Below, in pieces: positions 23,803 to 31,374 of a stretch of DNA of 46,742 bases. The translations under genes and the position numbers were made by a program. This DNA comes from Elusimicrobia bacterium HGW-Elusimicrobia-3 (GTDB lineage: Bacteria > Elusimicrobiota > Elusimicrobia > Elusimicrobiales > UBA9959). Within the stretch, counting starts at the first letter, position 1. Each line of letters begins with the position of its first letter. The DNA lies in assembly GCA_002840355.1 (NCBI GenBank), contig PHAL01000013.1:1-46742 (forward strand), written 5' to 3'. The notes beneath the pieces are model-generated. The model was given only the letters and a program-made list of their open reading frames with translations, did not search any database and had not been told where the DNA came from.

Positions 23803-25016
23803 CTGCTCCCCAGGGCCTTCACCGGCGTTATCCGGGCGGCCTTCAGCGCCGGGAATATCCCTACGATCAGCGCGGCGGCCAGCACGGTGACGGCCGGCTG
23901 CGTGAAGGTGCGCGCGGTCACCGCCGAGAGCATGCGCGTGAACTTTACCCCGCCGTAACTGACGGGGTCGGGTATGGGGATGCCGGTGCCGGACAGGTAA
24001 TGGTTCAGGCCCAGCGAGGCCAGCGCTCCGGCGGCGCAGGAGATCAGGGCCAGCAGCATCACCTCGGCCATGATCAGCCGGAAGATGGCGGCCGGCCGCG
24101 TGCCCAGGGCCTTGAGCACGCCGTATTCCCGCGTGCGCTCCAGCACGGCCATCAGCAGCGTGTTGAGCACGCCCACGGCCACGATGGCCATGATGATGAG
24201 GTTGGTGATGTCGCCGCCCTTCTTGTCGAGCAGCATGGCCTGGTAGAATTCCTTCTCGGTCACCTGCCAGGGCTGCACGTCGAGGCCCGGGTCGGCCAGC
24301 GCGGCGGCGGCCAGCGCGGCGTCCTCGCGCGCGGCGCGGTAGTCGGTGAAGACCAGCGCTATCTCGTGGGCGCGCCCGCCCAGCGCCAGGAACTCGCGGG
24401 CCGTGTCTATGTGCATCAGGCACCAGGGGGCCTCGAAGGCCGACTCGGTGGCCGACAGCACGCCCGCCACGCGGAAATTGTCGTTGGCGACGGAGCCGTC
24501 GGCCCCCTGGCCTATCAGCGAGAACTCGTCGCCGGTCTTTATCTTCAGCGCCGAGGCCAGCCGCGCGCTGATCACCACGCCAGGCGAGGCGGCGTCGGCC
24601 ACGAAGGCGCCGTCGGCCAGCTGCGTCTCCAGCCGCATTGCGGCGCGCTCCCTGGCCGGGTCTATGCCCATCACCTGCGTGCCCACGGTCTTGCTGCCGG
24701 CGAAGGCCAGCGCAGGCGCGTAAACCCGCGGGGCCCAGGCTTTCACTTCCTTCAGGCCGTCGAGCACCCGCCCGGCGCGGCCCATGTCGGAGACGGCGCG
24801 GTAGAGCGAGGGTTTTTCCAGGTAGCCGGCGGCGTGCACCTGCGCGTGGCCGGTGCGGCTGCGCGTGAACATGTCTATGATGGAGCCGTAGGTGCCTTCG
24901 GAGAGGCCGATGGTGGCCGAGAAAAGGACGAAGCCGCCGGCCATCATCAGGCCGGTCAGCAGCGAGCGCCGCCGGTTGCGGAAAACGTTGCGCAGCGCCA
25001 TCCGGAGGGTGAGCAT
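23799..25016 (-). CDS. FtsX-type ABC permease (first of pair)
   Basis: 405-residue permease with the same layout as its neighbour: N-terminal helix after RNVFRNRRRSLLTGLMM, a periplasmic domain, then three helices. The FtsX signature is VLNTLLMAVLERTREYGVLKALGT, and the end is FPALKAARITPVKALGSR. The two permeases differ clearly in sequence, so the transporter is probably a heterodimer like LolCE rather than a MacB homodimer. The ATG shares one base with the LolA-like stop (TAATG), so the genes are coupled. Confidence 0.88.
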   Translation of the reverse strand: MLTLRMALRNVFRNRRRSLLTGLMMAGGFVLFSATIGLSEGTYGSIIDMFTRSRTGHAQVHAAGYLEKPSLYRAVSDMGRAGRVLDGLKEVKAWAPRVYAPALAFAGSKTVGTQVMGIDPARERAAMRLETQLADGAFVADAASPGVVISARLASALKIKTGDEFSLIGQGADGSVANDNFRVAGVLSATESAFEAPWCLMHIDTAREFLALGGRAHEIALVFTDYRAAREDAALAAAALADPGLDVQPWQVTEKEFYQAMLLDKKGGDITNLIIMAIVAVGVLNTLLMAVLERTREYGVLKALGTRPAAIFRLIMAEVMLLALISCAAGALASLGLNHYLSGTGIPIPDPVSYGGVKFTRMLSAVTARTFTQPAVTVLAAALIVGIFPALKAARITPVKALGSR

Positions 25017-25792
25017 TATTTTGCCGCCGTGCGCTGCAGGTTGCGCAGCGTGAACGTGTCGCCCGGCAGGGCGCCGTCGAAGCTGGCGTCGAGGTAGCGT
25101 ATCGTGGTGCTGTGGCCGGCCTTGGAGAGCGGTATCATGCGCATGACGCGCGGCATGGTCCTGCCGCCCAGCGGGGCGATGTCGGAGAATTCCATGGAGC
25201 GCTGCCGGCGGCCTTTCTCGTCGTAGTAGTCCTCGCGCAGCGGCAGCAGGTCGGCCTTGCGGATGACCAGCTCTATGCTGCCCCAGAGCGAGACCGTCTC
25301 CGCCCGGGGTTTGAGGCGGATATAATGCAGGGCCGGGTCGGGTTTCTCCGGGGAGAAGAACTCGCCGTGGTAATCGTCCATCAGGGTGCTTTCCTTCACC
25401 AGGTCGTCGTTGGTGAAGTCGGAGCCCATCCACGAGCCCATCATCATCGACGGCGGCACTTTCATCACCTTGTTGATCTTTGGGAAGTAGTTCCACATCT
25501 CTCCGCCCTTGCGCAGGGTGGCGGCGCCGGCGTCGCGGGCCGGGGCCTTGACGCGGATGAAGGTCTTGTCCAGGCCCTCGGTCCAGAAATCCATGGCCAG
25601 GGTGCGGCGCCAGTCCGGGGTCACCACCTCCATCTCTATGCGCGCCCAGGAGCGGGAGCTGCGGTAGAGCCGGTCCACCTTCTCCAGCAGCGCCCTGACT
25701 TCGGGCGAACTTCGCCTGGGAGCGGCGGCCGGGGCGCCCGGGGCGGCGGCGGGCAGCAGCAGGGCCAGGAGCAGCAGGGCGGCTTTCTTCAT
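25016..25792 (-). CDS. LolA-like outer-membrane lipoprotein-sorting protein
   Basis: 258-residue periplasmic protein with a signal peptide (MKKAALLLLALLLPAAAPG). The mature domain matches the LolA-like family of outer-membrane lipoprotein-sorting proteins: DKTFIRVKAPARDAGAATLRKGGEMWNYFP (given by its parts), a Met-rich KVPPSMMMGSWMGSDF segment, a SDIAPLGGRTMPRVMRM block and a final LPGDTFTLRNL. These proteins form a half-barrel that shields lipid. First gene of the operon ahead of two permeases, an ATPase and a barrel protein, which fits a complete inner-to-outer-membrane lipid or lipoprotein route. Confidence 0.85.
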   Translation of the reverse strand: MKKAALLLLALLLPAAAPGAPAAAPRRSSPEVRALLEKVDRLYRSSRSWARIEMEVVTPDWRRTLAMDFWTEGLDKTFIRVKAPARDAGAATLRKGGEMWNYFPKINKVMKVPPSMMMGSWMGSDFTNDDLVKESTLMDDYHGEFFSPEKPDPALHYIRLKPRAETVSLWGSIELVIRKADLLPLREDYYDEKGRRQRSMEFSDIAPLGGRTMPRVMRMIPLSKAGHSTTIRYLDASFDGALPGDTFTLRNLQRTAAK

Positions 25793-25801
25793 AAGGCCAT
25801 A

Positions 25802-25873
25802 TTACAAAAAAATCCGGGCTCCCGGCCGGGATGGCGCAGCCGGCGGGCCCAACGCGGCGGTATTTTTTTGTAA
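25802..25873. repeat. 12-bp perfect terminal inverted repeats around a GC-rich core
   Basis: TTACAAAAAAAT at 25802-25813 is the exact reverse complement of 25862-25873. The 48 bp between them are GC-rich and contain a smaller palindrome (CCGGGCTCCCGGCCGGG). It fills the divergent promoter region between the LolA-like gene and the glycosyltransferase gene. It could be an operator, a cruciform-forming site or a very short transposon remnant. No target-site duplication is evident. Confidence 0.6.
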
Positions 25874-25892
25874 ACTATCGGTTTAATTATAT

Positions 25893-28118
25893 ATGGCGAA
25901 GAATAAGAGAAAAGAAGCCGCGAGGCAGGCCGCCGTTCCCGCTCCCGCCGGTTTTCGCGCCGCGGCCTGGCTGCTGCCCGCCGCCGCCGCCGTCTGGACG
26001 CTGGTGGTGCTGTTCAATTACAAGGCTCAGAATATTTTCTTCCGCCTGAACCCTTTCGACCCGCCGCTCTGGCTGGCCAACCTGAACCGGGCCGGGGCGC
26101 TGCTGCAATACCTCCCGCAACTGGGCCTGCTGGCCGTTTTTACGCTGTTCGCCCTCTCCGCCGGCGGCCTGCTGCTGCGCGCCGCCGCCGGGCCCGACAA
26201 TGAAGATATCGGCGCGCTGGACTGGCTGCTTTTCTCGCTTGGGCTGGGCTATGGCGCGCTCTCGCTGCTCACGCTTGGGCTGGGGGCCGCCGGACTGCTG
26301 AATTCCTCCGCGCTGATAGTTCTGCTGGGCTGCGGCCTGGCCGCCGGGGCCGCGCGGTTCCGCGCCGACTTCCTCCCGCGGTTGGCCGCCCTGCGCGCCG
26401 AGGTCCGGACGATCAGGTTTTCGGGCCTGGACCTGGTGCTGCTCTTCGTGCTGTTCCTGCTGGGCGCGTCCACGCTGGTGCTGACGCTGGCGCCGGAGAT
26501 CTTTTTCGATTCGCTGGTCTACCACCTGGGCACGCCCGCCTTCTATGTGAACGAGGGCCGCCTGCTGGCCGCGCCGGACAACCTGCATTCCGCCTCGCCG
26601 CTGCTGATGCAGATGCTCTACGCCGCGGCGCTGCTGCTCTCGGATGACACGCTGGCCAAGCTGCTGCATTTTACCGCCGGGGCCGGGCTGTGCGGCACCC
26701 TGTTCGCGATGGGCCGGCGCTACGCCGGCGTTACGGCCGGCCTGGCGGCCTGCGTGATCTTCCTGGGCATGCCGATGACCGGCCTGAACCTCGGTACCAC
26801 CGGAGTGGAGGTGGGCGCGGCCTGGTTCAGCCTGCTGGCGGCCTACGCGCTGTTCCTGTTCACCGCCCGCGAGCCCGAAGGCTCCGGTCCTTTCGACAGG
26901 ACGCTGCTGCTGGCCGGTGTCCTGGCCGGCCTGGCCGGCGGCACGAAATACACTTCGCTGTTCACGGTGGTGGCCGGCCTGGCCGTGCTGCTGCTGCGCC
27001 GTCCCGCCGAGGGAGGCCGCGGCCTGCCGGCGGTGAAGCAGGCGCTGGTTTTCGGCGCGGTGGCCGGCCTGGTCTTCTCGCCGTGGATGATCAAGAACCT
27101 GCTCTTTCACGGCAACCCGCTGTACCCCTATTTCTCGGGCCTGTTCGGCGGCCAGGTGGTGGATCCCTTCAGGTGGGGCGTGTTTAATTCCGACTGTTTC
27201 GCGCGCGACCTGCGCGCCGCCTTCGGGAGCCTGGCCGGCTTCTGGCAATTCCTCTCGCATCCCTGGCGCCTGACCATGTCCGGAGCGGGCAACGCGGATT
27301 TCATCGGCCCGTTCATCCTGCTCTGCGCGCCGCTGCCTTTCGCGCTGCGTCTGGAAAAAACGGCGCTGCGGCACATGGCGCTGTTCTCGGCGGTGATGTG
27401 GGCGCTGTGGGCCTTCTCCACCACCATGCCGCGCTACCTGCTGCCCGGCCTGGCCGTGATGAGCGTGCTGTTCGCCGCGCTGTTCACGGGCGCCACGCAC
27501 AAGGCGCTGCGCTGGCTGTTCCTCGGCCTGCTGGTCTTCTCCGGCCTGTACGGCGCGCGCTGGCTCGGCATGTTCGCCGAGTCGCAGGAGGGCTGGCAGG
27601 TGGTGTTCGGTCTGCAGAAGCGCGCCGATTACCTGCGCTCGCAGCACTCCAGCTACCCCACGCCCTACTACGCGGCGATGGAATATATCAACGCCGAATT
27701 GCCGCCGGACAGCCGAGTGCTTTTCGTAGGCGAATCGCGCGGCTACTACTGCGGGCGCAAGTTCGCGGCCTCCTCGGTCTACGATGACAACCTGCTGGTG
27801 CGGGCCGCCGCCGAAGCCGCCACCCCGGAAGAGCTGCAGGCCGGGCTTAAAGCCGCCGGCATAACCCATATTTTCCTCAATCTCGGAGAAGCCCTGCGCG
27901 TGGGAGACACCTACCGCCTGTTCCCGTGGAGCGAGCGCTCCATGGCGGTTTTCTCGGCCTGGTGGGAGCGCCACGCGCGTCAGGTCTGGGCGGACATGCG
28001 CCGGAACAACTGGGAACAGCGGCTGCTGCTGGTCTACAAGATCGAGGACGCGCCGGGGCCCGGCCCGGCGCCGCAGAACTATCTCCGCGAACTCTACCTC
28101 AGGAGCCAGAAAAAATGA
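25893..28118 (+). CDS. Polytopic membrane glycosyltransferase (GT39/ArnT-like)
   Basis: 741-residue inner-membrane protein with roughly a dozen hydrophobic segments and a soluble C-terminal part (~600-741). The acidic FFDSLVYHLGTPAFYV loop after the second hydrophobic block, and LAGGTKYTSLF, resemble GT39/ArnT-type enzymes that use polyprenyl-phosphate sugars. It would act on the periplasmic side. The stop overlaps the GT2 start (ATGA). That fits a GT2 enzyme charging the lipid carrier and this protein transferring the sugar. The ATG has no ribosome site, and a TTTAAT box ends 5 nt before it. Confidence 0.75.
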   Translation: MAKNKRKEAARQAAVPAPAGFRAAAWLLPAAAAVWTLVVLFNYKAQNIFFRLNPFDPPLWLANLNRAGALLQYLPQLGLLAVFTLFALSAGGLLLRAAAGPDNEDIGALDWLLFSLGLGYGALSLLTLGLGAAGLLNSSALIVLLGCGLAAGAARFRADFLPRLAALRAEVRTIRFSGLDLVLLFVLFLLGASTLVLTLAPEIFFDSLVYHLGTPAFYVNEGRLLAAPDNLHSASPLLMQMLYAAALLLSDDTLAKLLHFTAGAGLCGTLFAMGRRYAGVTAGLAACVIFLGMPMTGLNLGTTGVEVGAAWFSLLAAYALFLFTAREPEGSGPFDRTLLLAGVLAGLAGGTKYTSLFTVVAGLAVLLLRRPAEGGRGLPAVKQALVFGAVAGLVFSPWMIKNLLFHGNPLYPYFSGLFGGQVVDPFRWGVFNSDCFARDLRAAFGSLAGFWQFLSHPWRLTMSGAGNADFIGPFILLCAPLPFALRLEKTALRHMALFSAVMWALWAFSTTMPRYLLPGLAVMSVLFAALFTGATHKALRWLFLGLLVFSGLYGARWLGMFAESQEGWQVVFGLQKRADYLRSQHSSYPTPYYAAMEYINAELPPDSRVLFVGESRGYYCGRKFAASSVYDDNLLVRAAAEAATPEELQAGLKAAGITHIFLNLGEALRVGDTYRLFPWSERSMAVFSAWWERHARQVWADMRRNNWEQRLLLVYKIEDAPGPGPAPQNYLRELYLRSQKK

Positions 28119-28864
28119 GCGATACCCCTAAAGTCATAATCATCATGCCGGCCTACAACACCGGCCACATACTCGAGACCACCTACAACGATATCCCGAA
28201 GGCGGGGATCAGCGAGATGATCCTGGTGGACGACGGCAGCAGCGACGACACGGTGGCCGTGGCTAAGCGCCTGGGGATCACCGTGGTCAGCCACGAGCGG
28301 AACGGCGGCTACGGCGCGGCCCAGAAGACCGGCTACCGCGAGGCGCTGAAGAAAGGCGCCGACATCGTGGTGATGGTGCACTCCGACCACCAGTACGACC
28401 CCACGCTTACGCCGAAGTTCATCGAGCCCATCGCCGCCGGCCGGGCCGACATGGTGACCGGCTCGCGCATGCTCGAGGGCGGCGCGCTGGAGGGCGGCAT
28501 GCCGCTCTGGAAATACATCCCCAACCGCTTCCTGACCGGCCTGGAGAACCTGTCCTTCGGCACCAGCCTGACGGACTACCACAACGGCTTCAGGTCCTAC
28601 TCCCGCGCGGTGCTGGAGGCGGTGCCGTTCGAGCGGTTCTCCAACAAGTTCGACTTCGACACCGACATCATCCTGCAGGCCGCCATGCGCAAGTTCAGGA
28701 TAGCCGAGGTGGCGCACCAGACGCGCTACCGCGACGAGAACTCGCAGATGCCTTTCGGCAAGGCGGTGGTCTACGGCCTGAAGATCCTGAATACGATCTT
28801 CAAGTTCAAGCTGCACCAGCTGGGGCTGCGGCGCGACGACCTGTACGAAGCGAAAGCGAAGTAA
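28115..28864 (+). CDS. Glycosyltransferase family 2 (polyprenyl-phosphate sugar synthase-like)
   Basis: 249-residue GT-A glycosyltransferase. Seen: VIIIMPAYNTGHILE, EMILVDDGSSDDT (nucleotide-sugar binding), RNGGYGAAQKTGYREAL, a SDHQYDP metal motif, and TGSRML followed by SLTDYHNGFRSYSR. This pattern matches dolichol/polyprenyl-phosphate mannose or glucose synthases. There are no C-terminal membrane helices, unlike many relatives. Middle gene of the three-gene sugar operon; its partner membrane transferase is directly upstream. Confidence 0.9.
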   Translation: MSDTPKVIIIMPAYNTGHILETTYNDIPKAGISEMILVDDGSSDDTVAVAKRLGITVVSHERNGGYGAAQKTGYREALKKGADIVVMVHSDHQYDPTLTPKFIEPIAAGRADMVTGSRMLEGGALEGGMPLWKYIPNRFLTGLENLSFGTSLTDYHNGFRSYSRAVLEAVPFERFSNKFDFDTDIILQAAMRKFRIAEVAHQTRYRDENSQMPFGKAVVYGLKILNTIFKFKLHQLGLRRDDLYEAKAK

Positions 28865-28874
28865 GGGGGACGAT

Positions 28875-29885
28875 ATGGGCGACAAAAAAATCAGCCTCGT
28901 GACCGGCGGCGCCGGCTTCATCGGCTCGCACGTGGCGGACGCGCTGCTGGCCGCGGGCCACCAAACGGTGGTGCTCGACGACCTCTCCGGCGGTTTCAGG
29001 GAGAACGTCGGCCCCGGGCATATCTTCGTGCAGGGTTCCGTTACCGACGAGGCGCTGCTCGACAGGATTTTCGCCGAGCACAAGTTCGACTATGTCTACC
29101 ACCTGGCCGCCTACGCGGCCGAGGGGCTGAGCCATTTCATCCGGAAGTTCAACTACGAGAATAACCTGACCGGCTCGATCAACCTGATCAACCGCGCGGT
29201 GCGCCACGATGTGAAGCATTTTGTCTTCACTTCCAGCATCGCCGTCTACGGCGCCAACCAGGTGCCGATGACCGAGGACCTGGCCCCGCTGCCCAAGGAC
29301 CCGTACGGCGTGGCCAAGTACGCGGTGGAACTGGACCTGAAGGCCGCGGCCGAGATGTTCGGCCTGAACTACACCGTCTTCAGGCCGCACAACGTCTACG
29401 GCGAGCGGCAGAACCACGGCGACCCCTACCGCAACGTGCTGGGCATCTTCGTCAACAATATCATGAAGGGCGAGCCGCTGCCGGTGTTCGGCGACGGCCT
29501 GCAGACCCGGGCCTTCAGCTACGTCGGCGACGTGGCGCCCTACATCGCCGCGGCGCCGGACCTGCCGGCCGCCCGCAACGAGGTGTTCAACATCGGCGCG
29601 GACCAGGCCTATACCGTGCGCGACCTGGCCGAGCGCATAGCCGCCGCCATGGGCGTCAAGTGCGACCTGAAGTTCCTGCCGGCGCGCAACGAGGTGGTGC
29701 ACGCCTTCTCCAGCCACGACAAGTTCAACCGCGCCTTCAGCCCGGGGCCGCAGACCGGCCTGGACGAGGGGATAAAGAAGATGGTGGAGTGCGCTAAAAA
29801 GCTGGGGCCCATGTCCTCGGGCAAGTTCAAGAACATAGAGCTGACGCGCAACATGCCGCCCAGCTGGCAGCGCCTGACCGAATAG
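28875..29885 (+). CDS. NAD-dependent nucleotide-sugar epimerase (GalE-like)
   Basis: 336-residue extended short-chain dehydrogenase/reductase. Seen: NAD motif TGGAGFIGSH, DDLSGG, YHLAAYAAEG, TSSIAVYG, the catalytic YGVAK (YxxxK), RPHNVYGERQN, and FSYVGDVAPYI. It probably interconverts UDP-glucose and UDP-galactose or a related pair and feeds the two glycosyltransferases upstream. It starts 10 bp after the GT2 gene with an AGGGGG ribosome site. A strong hairpin terminator follows. Confidence 0.88.
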   Translation: MGDKKISLVTGGAGFIGSHVADALLAAGHQTVVLDDLSGGFRENVGPGHIFVQGSVTDEALLDRIFAEHKFDYVYHLAAYAAEGLSHFIRKFNYENNLTGSINLINRAVRHDVKHFVFTSSIAVYGANQVPMTEDLAPLPKDPYGVAKYAVELDLKAAAEMFGLNYTVFRPHNVYGERQNHGDPYRNVLGIFVNNIMKGEPLPVFGDGLQTRAFSYVGDVAPYIAAAPDLPAARNEVFNIGADQAYTVRDLAERIAAAMGVKCDLKFLPARNEVVHAFSSHDKFNRAFSPGPQTGLDEGIKKMVECAKKLGPMSSGKFKNIELTRNMPPSWQRLTE

Positions 29886-29901
29886 CCAGGGCGGGGCAAA
29901 T

Positions 29902-29933
29902 AAAAAACCGCGGGAGCGCTCCCGCGGTTTTTT
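29902..29933. terminator. Bidirectional intrinsic terminator
   Basis: Perfect 32-bp palindrome, AAAAAACCGCGGGAGC and its complement, with A and T runs on both sides. It lies between the convergent epimerase and PorV-OmpA genes and can stop transcription from either strand. Confidence 0.92.
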
Positions 29934-29987
29934 AATTATGCCGGCCGGCCCGGCTCTCGAAGCCGGCGGACAGGTGGAACCCGCCGG

Positions 29988-31355
29988 CTACTTCACGCTG
30001 ATAGTGAAAAGTACGCGCATGTTTGACTTGGCCGCGGCCGAGTTGATCTCGCTTGGGTCGGTTTCAAAAGTTTTGGGGCGCATCTCGCCGTGGCCTACGG
30101 CGGTGATCCTTTCCGGCGCGATGCCTTCCGCGATCAGGAACCTGGAAACCGCTATCGCCCTTCTCTCGCTTAACTGCTGGTTGTACTCCTCGGTGCCTTC
30201 CATCGAGGTGTAGCCGGCTACGCGCACCGTGGCCTTGGGATTGTCCTTAAGTATCCGGATATTTTTCCTGAGCGCCCGCATGCCGCCCGGCTTAAGTTCC
30301 GACTTGTCGAAGTCGAAATGTGAATCTTTGAGGACTACCTCTCTGGCCACCGGCGCTGGCTGCCGCGCTGCGGCCCCGGCTTTTTCCGGGCAATTGAACT
30401 TCATGGTCAGGCTGAGGCGGTGGGAGGAGCCCAGCTCGCCGGCGGATACCAGGCCGTAATCCAGCGCCATAGTGCGGGAGAACGTGTAGCCCAGGCCCAT
30501 GCTGAAGCCGTCCAGGCCTTCCAACTGGGGATTGGGGAAGTTGAGCTGGTAGCCGCCCCGCAGGGCCAGGATGCCGGCTTTCTCTTCGACATTGCCGACC
30601 AGGTATTCCGCGCCCAGCTGGACGCGGTCCATGGCGCTGTTCTGCAGTTCACCTGACGCCGCCAGGAGCAGCCGCTTGTCCAGGGTCCAGGCCGCGCCCA
30701 GGCGCAGGCCTGAAGCGAGCTGGCTGCCGCCTATCTTGCTGCCCAAATTGACGTTGGAATAGCTCACGCCCAGGTCCAGGTTAGGGAGCAGGGCGTATAA
30801 CAGGCCCAGGTCCGTGGTAAAGGCGTTGTAGCTCTTGGAGGCGAAGCGCGACTGATTGCCTTTCAGAACGATACCGCCGGAAAAGCGCGGCAGCAGCTCG
30901 ATACCCCAGCCCAGGCTGCCGGAAAAATCCCCGGACCGGTAGTCCCCGGTCGGGACTTCGTTGGCGTCCATGCCTCTGAAGCTACCATAGCTGACGTAGC
31001 CAAAGGAGGCGGCGATGCCGCCAAGGGCGCCACCTTTGCCCTCGTCTTTAACTTCTCCCAGCGGCATTCCGAAGATGGCGGTCTCCTGTATGGTGTCGCC
31101 AAGACCGGCGTTGTGATGGAGGCCGAGTTCAGAGCAGTCCAGCCGGCTCAGACTGGCCGGGTTCCAGAGCAGGGAAGCCGAGTCCTGCGGCACCGCCACT
31201 ACGGCCGAGCCCATGGCCGTGGCCCTGGCCGTTCCCCCGGCCTGCTGCAGGGGTAAAGCCTTGCTGCCGGCCGCGTAATAGGTTTCCACGGCCGCCGCCC
31301 GCCCGCAGAGCAGGACGGCTGAAACTAAGCCTATGCCAATTGATAATATTTTCAT
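29988..31355 (-). CDS. PorV/UPF0164-type barrel fused to a C-terminal OmpA domain
   Basis: 455-residue envelope protein with a signal peptide ending near AAAVET. Residues ~25-330 form a barrel of the PorV/UPF0164 type, recognised by RATAMGSAVVAVPQDSASLLWNPASLSRL (in parts) near the N-terminus and a GLGYTFSRTMALDYGLV end. After a Pro/Ala linker, residues ~345-455 are an OmpA peptidoglycan-binding domain: DSHFDFDKSELKPGG, VAGYTSMEGTEEYNQQLSERRA, VGHGEMRP. PorV proteins shuttle T9SS substrates; a T9SS-like cargo gene lies 19 bp upstream in the same operon. The OmpA fusion would anchor the barrel to peptidoglycan. Confidence 0.85.
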   Translation of the reverse strand: MKILSIGIGLVSAVLLCGRAAAVETYYAAGSKALPLQQAGGTARATAMGSAVVAVPQDSASLLWNPASLSRLDCSELGLHHNAGLGDTIQETAIFGMPLGEVKDEGKGGALGGIAASFGYVSYGSFRGMDANEVPTGDYRSGDFSGSLGWGIELLPRFSGGIVLKGNQSRFASKSYNAFTTDLGLLYALLPNLDLGVSYSNVNLGSKIGGSQLASGLRLGAAWTLDKRLLLAASGELQNSAMDRVQLGAEYLVGNVEEKAGILALRGGYQLNFPNPQLEGLDGFSMGLGYTFSRTMALDYGLVSAGELGSSHRLSLTMKFNCPEKAGAAARQPAPVAREVVLKDSHFDFDKSELKPGGMRALRKNIRILKDNPKATVRVAGYTSMEGTEEYNQQLSERRAIAVSRFLIAEGIAPERITAVGHGEMRPKTFETDPSEINSAAAKSNMRVLFTISVK

Positions 31356-31374
31356 TTAAATTCTCCAGTCGCTG

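Noticed and set aside
25887-27974. Long minus-strand frame opposite the GT39-like gene
   Set aside because: Gln/Arg/Gly-rich translation without any domain; the plus-strand frame has membrane helices and is coupled to the GT2 gene.
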